A DNA stretch of 64,000 bases, taken from the NCBI GenBank assembly GCA_012295275.1, contig CM022679.1:17806342-17870341 (forward strand). The letters run 5' to 3'. The stretch comes from Chrysomallon squamiferum. Lineage: Eukaryota; Mollusca; Gastropoda; Neomphalida; Peltospiridae. Of the stretch, positions 51,530 to 62,582 are shown in pieces (the first letter of the stretch is position 1; each line of letters opens with the position of its first letter). The notes below the pieces were generated by a model. The model saw only the letters and a program-made list of their open reading frames with translations. It was not told the DNA's origin and ran no database searches. The translations under genes were made by a program, and so were the position numbers.

Positions 51530-53740
51530 CACTCTCCATTTTCATATCGCAAATAGAAACTTTAAACTGAGTATTAAGAATATAAATGTATTCAACATTA
51601 ATGACAAACATAATTCCATAAACAATGCATGAAATTAAGTAGATTAGATGTTATCACATTTCGGCTGAAAATTAAAATATAATTATATTATAAAATTTGC
51701 TATCTGTAAGCAATAAACGAAAAACATATGACAAAAACATCAAATTAATATAAAATAGAATTATCCTGATATTACTTGTTTCTATTCTTCATGTTTCAGT
51801 GTATATTTATCTAAGTGTAACTAAATAAATGAGTGTGCTCATATGTGTGTATTTATGTGTATGCGTCTATATTAATGTTATGGAAAAAAGAAAGAGCAAG
51901 ACAGAAAAAGAAATTAAGAATATATATGTGACATTTACGATTTATGATCGTTCTTGTTTTCCTAGTTTCTTTCTTCTTTTCATTCTATTTCTTTCTTCTT
52001 CTTTTTTCTTTTTCATTCTTTCTTTCTTTTTTCTTTTTAATTTTTTTAATTTTTTTATTAGGAACACGTAGCTTTATAACAGATACGTTCTTGATTTATT
52101 ATATAATTATACTAGCACAGCGAACTCCGTTGTCTTAAAAGTTTAAAAATATACTATTGGTGATCCTATTCGCGGACAGTATGTTTTTAGCTTCATCATG
52201 TTTTATACATTTTTTTTTTTTTTTTTAATTTGTTAATTATTGAAGAATATTACCGATATCCAACATTACACTGTTATTTCTTTGTCAAATTTTTTTCACA
52301 AAATATGTTAATAGCAATATTTTCATAAAACGAGATAGAACACATATACGTTTTTATTGGAATAAATACACGCGAATACATACATATATATACACACTGA
52401 AAATAGTAAGTGATTTTGACATAAAGTATTATATTTCTCAGTGATAAACCACGTTACACAATTAACATTATTATATGAAACTGAATAGACTATAGAAATT
52501 AATTCACAAATATTCTAAGTTAGAAATCGTAACACAAATTATAATTTTACGAAATTCTAGCCGCGTTCCGCAATTATTTTTTTTTAATTTTATTTTTTTA
52601 TGTTTCCGAACAAACTATGATGTAGTAGGATTAAACTGTCACTGAAGTAAATCATCTTACATATATTTTTAAAATTAGAAGTTTCTAATTCAATTTAAAA
52701 TGTTCTAAATACGTCGTTTCCAAAGTGTGTTCATTTTGTATAATATTATATTGTTGAATACGGGATATTAGACTCCATTTGACATTTATGCACTAAATTT
52801 ACTGTCAGTTACTTGAACATGAAGGCAGTATTATCCTTAAGGTGGCCAAAAGTGTAATTTGTAGTAGTTTTCGATTATTTTAAATCCTTTCTATCAACAT
52901 ATTTTGTTCCCCCGCCCTCTTCAAAAACACATTATTTATTAAGATCAGTTTATTTTTTATATATCTAGTAACTATATCTTTTAGTGATAACTCGTGAGTC
53001 ATCGGACTATGGAAAATATTAATAAAATCATATTACCTTAGATCGATTATCCAGATGTGGTACAACATATTCACTGAAGAACATCTACATAAATATATCT
53101 AACTAATCCGTATTATAATGCAGAGTAAATCGAATCAGCAAATTTCAAAGTAATATCATTTCAATCGCGACGATATCTTAAACAGCTGATTGATTTTTAT
53201 TATTTATTAGTGGAAATCATTTAGGTATGCCGCTGTTGAAATAAAACCGTAACTTGGAAAGCTGTTTCGTATGCAATGTCCGTTCTGCACCTTAACAATG
53301 AGGAAATAGAACTCTTTTGTGTCAGAGAAAACTATTTTAGCACGGAAGTGATGGACTATTTTAGTTTTTAGTTCCATTACTAGTGGATCGCGGCGGGTTC
53401 ATTTCCTTAATTCATTTCTTTATGGATATGTTTTGCCAGCAAACAACTGCTCTCTCAAGAAAAACATTGTAAAGTGATATGGAGTACCCAGCATGTATAT
53501 CTAAGCCATCACAGTGATGGTTTAAGAATTGTGATTCAGAATAATTTATTTTTATTTTTTATTATTATTATTTTTTAATTGAAAAAGGCGGCAATAATGT
53601 AACGTTACAATAAAATAGTCATTTAAAAATAATTCTATGTATGTTGATTGCAAACTGAATTACAGACATTGCCTTTATTTGGCATCAGTCAGAAGTCTGT
53701 CTGGCATTAGTAATTATTTATTCTTAATGCGTGCCTAATT
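51530..53740. other. intergenic DNA, no gene seen
   Basis: It holds a pyrimidine-rich stretch at 51953-52060 (TTC/TTTC words, Phe/Leu/Ser frames) and poly(T) at 52211-52226. A slightly GC-richer patch at 53370-53520 has no open frame of note. Confidence 0.5.
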
Positions 53741-53747
53741 CCTTTCA

Positions 53748-53807
<60 letters not shown>

Positions 53808-53808
53808 T
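53748..53808. repeat. ATT trinucleotide tract
   Basis: About 20 uninterrupted ATT units. Confidence 0.95.
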
Positions 53809-54211
53809 AAATACTCTGATTTTAGTGCTCATATCTATCTGATTATAGACAGAGAAAAATGTAAATAGAAGATATCTGGTGCTAATAAATTGTCAATACA
53901 GAGTCGTGTCTGCACATATTTATCGAAAAATGAAAACTTGATACTGTTATTCTGAAATTATTAATGTTTGTCAATATTAATCATGTTTGGTGATATAGAA
54001 TTTTATGCTTTTTAATTATTTGTACCTTTTTATGTAAAAACTGTAAATCTTAATTATCCATTCGAAAGTTATTAAATGAAATAACATTAGCACATAGATT
54101 TATAAATTCATAAGCTCACTCTATCACAGATTGGGATAGACTTTGAAGAGATGTAGTTTCTCTCATTAAATATTCCTTAGAGTCACAAAAAGCATATTCA
54201 TGCACCAATAT

Positions 54212-55677
54212 GATAATCCTGTTTGGGAACATACCCATGCTTGCCGAACCCTGCCATTCCGTCAGTAAACCCACGAAGTCTAGAAGGCAGGGACAGGTTA
54301 TGTTTTGACAGAAAATACGATCTCAGAAAACTGTTTCAGACAGAAATATGATTTCACATAGTGATAGAAAAGGTGAAATATATTTAATTTACATAAATCA
54401 AAGGATTGCTGAGTTAGCAGAATTGCGTTTTATTAAAGTACACTTCCTTGGTGAGACAGAAACAGTGATGTACTACTTGTAATTTTCAGTGCACAAGTTT
54501 TAGCTTTTTATATTAGCATCTTGAAACAATGAAAATAAATTAAATTTTTATAATGTATTTTATCGTTATATATAAACAGAACGTCACATCTATATTACTT
54601 CCTTTTATGTTACTTCTAATTTGTCATTTTAACTTACTGCATTGCATTCTTCACAGCGTGCTGCCATAGCTATTAGTCTGAAATAGTTAATTTTTCCATT
54701 TCCAAAACAAATATCAAAATAGATATTTATGCATTATTTATTTATTTATTTATTTAGATTTACAATTTCTATTCAACAGTCACTCACATTTTCCTATGAG
54801 GAGGTAAACAACGTCAAAGATAGCTGGCTTGGGACTATATACTAAATTTTCTAATTGTGTTTAGCATTTAAATTTTAAATTTGACCTTCCTGCTGACACA
54901 ACATTTAGTCAAGTCCAGTAGAGGGTTACAGATACACCCAGCTATCTCAAGGTGTGGTGCTGCTGTAAATCAACTGAAATGGTAGTGCCATTGTTGAAAA
55001 TAAATTTGTATCGTTGTAAAAGTTTTCCCTATTACAGAACGATTCTGAACGAAATCTAATTAGACGTTTGGTGGATCGACGGGTCGAGGGTAAATTATTT
55101 CTAATTTCAACCTACACCTGAAAGCTTGTTTCAAAGTCTGTAGCATGTGCTTTACCGTCTCTGACAATGTGTATAAGAAAGGATAAAAATCGGCAAAGTA
55201 ACCAGTACAAAAGTGTATATACGTATCATTAAATAGATATTATTTAATAAGTAAGAATAAAGTGTTTACACACACACACATACACACACGTGTATGTGTG
55301 TATATGTGTTAACAGACTGTGAGTATAATATTTTTTAGATATGAGCATAAAAATTTCTTATCACAATATCAGAATGGACAAATAGATATAGTTTTTTTTC
55401 GTGCCAGTTATTTTGTCCTCCACCGTGCTAAATTCAGAGGAAACCGATGGTTAGAAATTTAAATCCGGTTCCAGTAGCTGTTCATAATAAACCACTGACC
55501 TCTGAACTACCCATTTAACCACATGACTCCTATATACCGAATCTTATTTATAGTAAACTGACCAAAACAAAAATAAAAACGAGTTTTAATTTAATTAAAT
55601 ACTATCTCTTTTCTTTTTCTTTCTAGACTTAACGAGAGCAAGACAGATTTCATTTAACTTTCTTCCGGTTACTTAAT
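54212..55677 (+). other. weak three-part exon chain, possible small secreted peptide gene or non-coding RNA
   Basis: An open segment from ATG 54212 (MIILFGNIPMLAEPCHSV start) reaches CAG/GTTATG at about 54298. A segment at 55038-55089 sits between a strong acceptor (CCCTATTACAG) and GAGG/GTAAAT, with one open frame (NDSERNLIRRLVDRRVE). A third begins after the very strong acceptor TTCTTTCTAG (about 55625) and reads DLTRARQISFNFLPVT to a stop. Phases fit (0, 1), giving about 62 residues. The first donor is weak and the product is unrecognised. Confidence 0.2.
55400..55530 (-). mobile_element. decayed tRNA-derived SINE
   Basis: On the minus strand TGGTTAAATGG (plus 55511-55521) matches the RNA polymerase III A-box. 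About 55 bases further, GGATTTAAATTTC (plus 55453-55465) resembles a decayed B-box. The layout and the words GTGGTTAAATGG and CACGGTGGAGGA suggest an old tRNA-derived SINE. No tail or target duplication is clear. Confidence 0.35.
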
Positions 55678-55689
55678 GGACGTCAAGAA

Positions 55690-57870
55690 AACGTGCAGTA
55701 AATATTTTACATTACGAGGTCAACAACTGCTAACATCGATATTGTAAAAAGAACTATTACATAAATGGTTCAACATGACCGCCTAAAATGTGATATTCGA
55801 TTTGTAAGTAATACTGATTATTTTTATTATTGATACATATTATAATATTAGTTACATATTTTAATTATTTTATGGTTTTATTTTTTTAATACCGAATAAA
55901 GATACGTTAGATAATAAGATTACCTCTATGTATCGGTTGAATGTATTCGGACAACTGCTTGATTGTCACCATTCGATATAAAGGTTACAATAAAATATAA
56001 TGTTTGTCACATTTTGTAATAATTATATTTCAGAAACGTCTTTAAATAAAACCCAGCTTCAGTTGAATAAAGTATCGCACAAGGTATTATTAAACTGCAC
56101 GAGTTTTAAGCCCCACCTAACCATCAGCTAGAACACAAATCATATCACAAAGACAACAACGAGGATTCTTATTAAACTCTGGAGCAGCAATTTACCAACT
56201 GAAATGAGTGAAATGAACACTGGAATTAACACAATACTAAAACCAAATAAATGAAGTCAGATGGATTACAGCGGATTATAGTAAGTCATTGCATTTTTCA
56301 GGTATGACCGTTTACATGAGCTATATTCTTATAGTGTAATTCCCTGTTTATATGCCTGTAAAATACAGAACTTGATCTGCATACAGAGACAATGATCTCT
56401 GCAAAATACACACGGGCTAACATAACGATGACGAAACAATTAATTATAAGTAATGCTGGTAACCGCAGAAATATAGTATTATATATATTTTTTTTTTTTT
56501 TTTTTTTTTTTTTACTAGTTTGGTACATGCATTTGCAATATTAAAATGAGTTCTTTGACAAAAAATTATTATTTATGAGTGTCTTAAAATTATAGAAATT
56601 ATAAAAATATTAATGTACCATGTATTTATCTATTTATTTATTTATTTATTTTTATTGTTGTTGTTGTTGTTGTATTTGTTTTTTTTTTTTTTGTTGTTGT
56701 CTTACTTTTGTAGGAATTTTCTTTTTTCTTCTTTTTTTTTAACTTATCTATTATTGTTGTTGTTGCTTTAGTTTCTTTAACATTATTCGTTCGTGACAAT
56801 GAAACACGAAAACAAGGAAACAAAGTGCAAATGGCAGATTTTATTTGAAATAGGGATGTTTTAAAACATTCCTGTTCTCTAAGGAGTGGATGAACAACAC
56901 AAAACCCCCAGTTCTTAACATAATATAATATTTTTAATTACAAATAAAGTATTTGACAATATGATATTGTCGATAAATAGTACAATTTTGGTGTTTTAAC
57001 TACAGTCAAAATAATTCTTGGTTACTATATTACAGTTCTGTTAACTGAAATTTGGTCTATATATAAAACAAATAATTATTCTTTCACATGAAATATCAAA
57101 CTGATAACTCAAACATCCTGATTTAATTTGTCCATGTTAATTACTTCTCCAAAGAATAAAATAAATTACTGTTTGCATCACATAAATAAGGCAGAATTAT
57201 CAAGACCGTGTCTTTACTCACAGAACTTCTACACGGATGTATTGACTCGTTTTTCCCGCCAGTGACTCACACGAAAAAGTGGTAGAACCTTACATATGAT
57301 ATGTCTTGACGTTGTGTATTCTGCGGAAGTTATTATTTTCAGTATGGTTTGATCGATGATCTACATTATGAAGGAATCAGCCTCCCGAAATTATCGGTTA
57401 AATAATAAATTTAGTTTCTGTGATACACTGCATTTCGGGAATATGACGAGATTATCAGCCGCGAAATACTCCATGTATAGATGTTTCACTAATGGAATAT
57501 GGTTGTGTGTGTATGTGTGTGTTTGTGCGTATGTGTGCGTGTTTGCGTGTGTGTGTTTGTGTATGTGTGTGTATATTGCTATTGTGTTGTAATAGTTTTA
57601 TTTTTTATTTTTTTATTTATTATATTATTATTATTTTTGGGAGGCGGAGGTTGTTTCTTTTCTTTATAGGTAGATAGGTTAAAAGATATAATTCGAATTG
57701 GCTCTTTGCTATCTAAATGTTGTGTACTTCAGAATTTATTTTAGTAACATTAGTATTAGCAAAGGATGATAATAAAATAATACATAAAATATAGGAATGC
57801 CGCAGTTTACGTCTTCACAAATGCACACAATCACACACATACACACACACACACACACACACATACACAT
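55690..57870. other. intergenic DNA with isolated splice-like sites
   Basis: A plus frame from ATG 56252 reads MKSDGLQRIIVSHCIFQ to a strong donor CAG/GTATGA (GT at 56302). It is preceded by a 16-codon upstream frame. It could be a first exon, but no in-phase partner was found. Poly(T) lies at 56490-56512 and TTG repeats at 56655-56700 and 56754-56765. GT repeats lie at 57504-57575. Confidence 0.3.
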
Positions 57871-57882
57871 TCTTCTTTTCAG

Positions 57883-58009
57883 TTCTTGGTATCATCAAAA
57901 ATCGAAGCACGTCTATCATTTAGCCCGAAGACCTAGTTTGACGATGGAAGCCCAAGGACTTCGCAGAGCGTTAAATGAAAATCTACAACCCAGCTCAACT
58001 GTGAAATAG
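57883..58009 (+). other. candidate terminal coding exon
   Basis: A strong acceptor (CATTCTTCTTTTCAG, AG at 57881-57882) opens a GC-richer frame in phase 2. It encodes about 41 residues (WYHQKSKHVYHLARRPSLTM, then a Glu/Arg/Asn/Leu-rich tail) to a TAG stop. An AATAAA hexamer lies at 58028-58033. The composition differs from the AT-driven frames nearby. The preceding exon was not found and the protein is not recognised. Confidence 0.3.
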
Positions 58010-58039
58010 ATGCTGGCTTCTTATCATAATAAACTGTCT

Positions 58040-58832
58040 CTAAACTATAACATTGCACAAAAGCTGGATCATAAAGATTTAAAGAATAAATAAGAAAACA
58101 AAAACAGAAAAAAATAATTTATGAAATTTTTTTTATGAAAGAAGAACATTAAAATAAATATATTTTTATTTTTCTATATTTTGTTCTTCTTTTTTTATTC
58201 CGTGTATTTGGTATAACTGTTTATTTATTTATTTATTACTTCGGTTAATTAGCATTACTCGTAGAATTCATGTTTAAATTCTTTTTGTACCTATCAATTT
58301 ATGCAGCACATTACTTTTTATTTACCTACTCACGCACACATAATACAAACGCACGCCCATATATAATATACTATCCATACAGCTAGAAATACACAAACAC
58401 GATTTTAGTCACATATGAACACGTACAGATAAGCACATTCAGTAAAATATTTTAAGATCAGCTTATTTTTCAGGAATGGGAGTGTAGCATAAAGTTTTGA
58501 CTATATCTCACACAATGTATAATTATACATAATTATTTCTTTTTAGTTTTTCCTTATTCACCAAAATAGATAAATTATACTGACATCAAACCGGTTTACA
58601 TTTTTTTTTGTCACACTTTTGTTTTTGTTTTTTTATTTGTATATAGTTTTAGCTGGTGCACGCCAGTGTCTTGGCTTGTTTCTTTTGACGTCAGAGTAAT
58701 GAATATTCGTGTTATTTATAAAACGCTTTTATTGATTATAGGACAAAAATTATGCAGTTTATTAATGTTTCAAATGCCAAATAATTTACAGTCCGTAATG
58801 CATTTTTTATTAACTTAACAAAAGCAATAAAA

Positions 58833-58879
<47 letters not shown>

Positions 58880-59270
58880 TACTATTATTATTAACTGTCT
58901 CTAAACAGTCACTGTTATTATTATATGTAACTACTTAATTATTAATTCATAATTTTTAAAAGGTCATTTGAAATACATTAAAAACTTATTTCTTTAACCC
59001 ATTTTGTGCCCTAATTTCTTTTCATGTAATAATTTTCAGGTTAATATCAGGTTGCCTAGCTTTTTGTTTCTTATGAAGATATTACACATACACTGTGCGT
59101 GAAAACTGTGATTTAGATGATGAAATTAGTCCCTCTGAGTACGCGTGCTTGCTGTTTTTTTCAGCACGCCGACAGTACAAATCAAAACAAAAATGAAGAT
59201 TTTGCACAGAAGTTTATGTGAAATTGTAAAATAGACTCCGACAATCCCTCTGGTGGGTGCAGAGAGAGAT
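58040..59270. other. intergenic DNA, with a palindromic CRE word
   Basis: ATT repeats lie at 58832-58893. TGACGTCA at 58686-58693 is a perfect CRE palindrome next to a small GC-richer patch (58650-58700). No gene is seen. Confidence 0.5.
59240..59260 (-). promoter_or_regulatory. CTCF-like core word
   Basis: CCCTCTGGTGG at 59246-59256 is the reverse complement of CCACCAGAGGG and fits the central CTCF core. A forward match, CCAGTAGAGGG, lies at 54915-54925. Both are motif matches only. Confidence 0.25.
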
Positions 59271-59279
59271 GGTAAGGTT

Positions 59280-60140
59280 TCCATGTGCTTCCATCCGTGT
59301 ATTTCAATGTAACTGGGTTTGTGCGTGTTTGTGTGTTCTCTTGTTGGTGCGTATAGTGTGTTTGTGTGTACGCGAGTCTGTGTTTATATATATATATATC
59401 TATACATATATGTACGTCAGTATCATTACATGGTAATATGTATGTACAGTTCTGTAAATATCTGTGTAATAAATACACGCGTCTTAATATCTTTGTATAT
59501 ATCTATATTTGTTTATGTGCAGTGTACTTTTGTGGATGGGGGTGGGGTTTTTTGGTATTTTGGTGTTTTGCTGTTTTTATGCTCTTGTTTGTTGGGCTGT
59601 TGGTAACTATATGTTAGTTGTATTTTTTGTTGTTTTTTTGTTGTTTGTTTGTTTGGTTTTTTTTGTCTTTTTATACGTTTTTGTCAATATGTTGGGTGTT
59701 TATGTGTTTATTTATATGGGTTTGTGTGTATTTGTTTCCGGTTTGTTTGTATTTATGGTTTCTCTGCGTGTAGGTGTGTTTATTTTCTTTATTTTTTTAA
59801 TTTTATTTATGTATATATTTATGTTTGTATCTGTGTACTTGTGTGTGCGTGTGAAAACATGTTTTAATGCGTTTTTTTGTTGTAAATATACATTTGTTTG
59901 TGTTTTTCAGTGTACATACGCGTGTGTGTAGGTTTGTTTGTATGCATTTTTGTATATGTACAATATTATGGGTAGATGTTGCGTATTTTGATTCTCTGTG
60001 TGTAGTATGTATTTATTGGACTGTTTATGTGTGAGTTTGGTTTCTATATTTGTATGTTACACAATATGTATGTATATGCAGATTTATATGTACGCCGTAC
60101 CTGTATGTATGTATATATATTTCTGTTCGAATGTATGTAT
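59280..60140. repeat. T/G-rich strand-skewed degenerate repeat block
   Basis: The plus strand is dominated by T and G, made of degenerate TGTG, TTTG and TATG words with very few C or A outside ATA. Overlapping Phe/Val/Cys/Leu-rich frames (up to 140 codons) are by-products of this skew. Confidence 0.75.
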
Positions 60141-60295
60141 GTGTGAAGAACTTTTAAAGAAAACGCCAGAAAAATAAATAAATTAAAATAAAAAAGATGT
60201 AAGTCCTTTTGCACTAAGAGTAAAAATTTAGCGGTTCTCGGTTGTATGCTGTCAATGATTTTTACAACTGTAATTAGATTTCTCATCATATGTAT

Positions 60296-60296
<1 letters not shown>

Positions 60297-60347
<51 letters not shown>
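60297..60347. repeat. GT dinucleotide tract
   Basis: About 25 TG units, followed downstream by GATA/AGAC tetramer repeats (60432-60480). Confidence 0.97.
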
Positions 60348-60348
<1 letters not shown>

Positions 60349-60514
60349 CGATGTTTCTATGTACACAGGTGTATACTATTTTGTTTTTGTTGTATGTTTA
60401 TATTTTTTATATGCATAGATATATGCATAAATGATAGATAGTTATAGATAGATAGACATAGATAGATAGACAGACAGACATGTATATATATATCAGTTAA
60501 AGATAGGATTTTCA

Positions 60515-60625
60515 GTATGTCTGTTAGCACTCTTGGTATCGCTGGCCCTGGCTTCACTCTGGCGGATGAGTATAAAACAGGAGGCTCAGCAGATTGGTTA
60601 TCCCTTTTCTCGGGAACTTCCTGGT
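60515..60625 (+). promoter_or_regulatory. candidate TATA promoter in a GC-rich patch
   Basis: GAGTATAAAACAGG (TATAAAA at 60571-60577) lies in one of the most GC-rich patches of the window. It would place initiation at about 60600, in a pyrimidine-rich patch (TCCCTTTTCTCGG). A 41-codon frame from ATG 60518 (MSVSTLGIAGPGFTLADEYK start) overlaps it and is an alternative reading as a coding segment. Any transcript would run towards the candidate exon at 61.1 kb. Confidence 0.3.
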
Positions 60626-61100
60626 TGGATACGTTTGTTTGAATTAATATTTCCCCGACTATGGATTGTCCTGTTTAGGTTTCCATAACGATTTAAGAAA
60701 GACACTGAATTTGTACAATATTTCAAAAGTTCCACTCATGAAGCAATAACATGTTGACTTCTTGAATAGTTCAGTACTTAGTGTTGAATCCTTAGTTACC
60801 ATATGTTGATATTTAATTCTGAAATTTATCTGTAGTTGTATCTTAGATATCCTTCCCCTCGGTGTCTGAAGCTCAAATAACCGTTATTACTATATGTACT
60901 CTAAATGGACTTATCGTTTCCTCGTTTAAATTAGGTATTTACTTTGTATACATTTTTGCTGTTAAATATATAAATTAGCGAACCATTCCATAAACAGTGT
61001 GTTTGATAAACTAGTGTAGAACACACTATTCAAACTAGGAAAGAGCACAGTGGGGAAACTGGAACTAACTGATCTAGCACCTTTTTTATTTTCACTGCAG

Positions 61101-61374
61101 ATCTCATTGAAAGCAACTGAGAGAAATCAATTTTATTTTCATTCCTGTGTAGGCCGTAATGTTCAGTGCAAAAATAATACCGGAAAGACATTTCCTAAAC
61201 GACATTCTCGTCAACCGCTGTGTCACGCTCTATACCGTGACTCCGGCTTTCTGTTACTACTTAACGAAGCGAGGAAATTACTTAAAATTTTGTAGTCGGT
61301 CTCGGTATATGAGTAAAAGACAGAAGAGATTAAAACGAGAAATAAAGAAATCAGTTAAATGTCGAGTTTCATGA
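61101..61374 (+). other. candidate cysteine-containing exon, two competing frames
   Basis: A very strong acceptor (TTTTCACTGCAG, AG 61099-61100) opens, in phase 0, a 64-residue frame with HSCVGRNVQCKNNTG and a stop at 61293-61295. A second strong acceptor (CATTCCTGTGTAG, AG 61151-61152) opens, also in phase 0, a 73-residue frame. That frame contains NRCVTLYTVTPAFCYYL, five cysteines and a basic tail, with a stop at 61372-61374. The second frame also has its own ATG at 61159. Both have non-AT-driven codons. Choosing the acceptor would choose the protein. Neither is recognised and no upstream exon is established. Confidence 0.3.
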
Positions 61375-61379
61375 ATCAA

Positions 61380-62343
61380 AAGATCTGGTTATAAAACAAT
61401 TTATGTTGTTAATAACTTGAAATCTGGATATATTGTTTTAACAAATAAGCTTTAATTCCATTTTTTATTATTTTTAAATCACTAAAACTATTTGATCATA
61501 CCTCTTTATTCTTTTTTCCGTCTTAATCACATTTCTTTCATTTGTTTCAACAACCTTCGAAGTTTTCTCTTAACTATTTTCTTCTTCTTTATGGAACGTT
61601 TTTTCCTTTATTTTTGTTCGATCATCAATTTATCTGTAATCAGTGATATATGACACTCTAGATTACTTCTAAATCAAGCTAGAAAACAATTATTGACTAC
61701 TTCTATCTGCTGAAGCTATTATTGCTGTGGCTGCTGTTGCTACTGTTCTATTACTATTATTACTACTACTACTATTACTACTGCTACCACTACTACTTCT
61801 ACTAACTTCCATTACTAATAATACCCTAGTAAAATTAAAAATAATAATAATAATAATAATAATAAATAAGCTACTATTACAATAATCTTTTTATTATTTC
61901 CTTCCGAAAATATATATGGTATAAATAAATTGGAAATAATAAAATTTAAATTAATATAAACGTATTAAAAAATAATAATAATAAAATAAAATATGCTTTT
62001 AATAAGTAGTCTCAGAAAACATTGCAGTGAAATGCATTATAATATAATTTATATTCATAGACTATTGAAAATATTTGTAGTGTAAAATGTGTTATCAGTC
62101 CAGCACTGCTGTAAAAATTAAGACAAAAATCTGATATATTCCTATACTTCCTTGAGTAGAAACCTCTGGCAAAACTACAGAATACCCACAATAGGCACAC
62201 ATCACCACAACCTAGATAAGCTGTCCATCAACTCATAAGACATTGTTCTACATAAAACCCAGACAAACCTATTTTTGTCTTAATCCTTTATTCTTTTTAA
62301 TGCTATACAATTTCCACTATAGACAAACCCATGCTGAGAGCAC

Positions 62344-62375
<32 letters not shown>

Positions 62376-62541
62376 CCAGCGCAAAAACATAAAGTAGCAA
62401 TTATTGAGACTATAAGAATAGTGTTGCTATTTTCTGCATAAATGATACAGTTCTATTTCTGTCGTTTAACCTTTAAACCGCCAATTTATAGCATAGAGGT
62501 GTGCGCTACAGTGAATATATTTTTCTGTTTCTGCTATTACA

Positions 62542-62582
<41 letters not shown>

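Noticed and set aside
59319-59931. 140-codon and overlapping hydrophobic frames as membrane proteins
   Set aside because: Produced by T/G strand skew. Two or three frames are open together, and there is no family resemblance.
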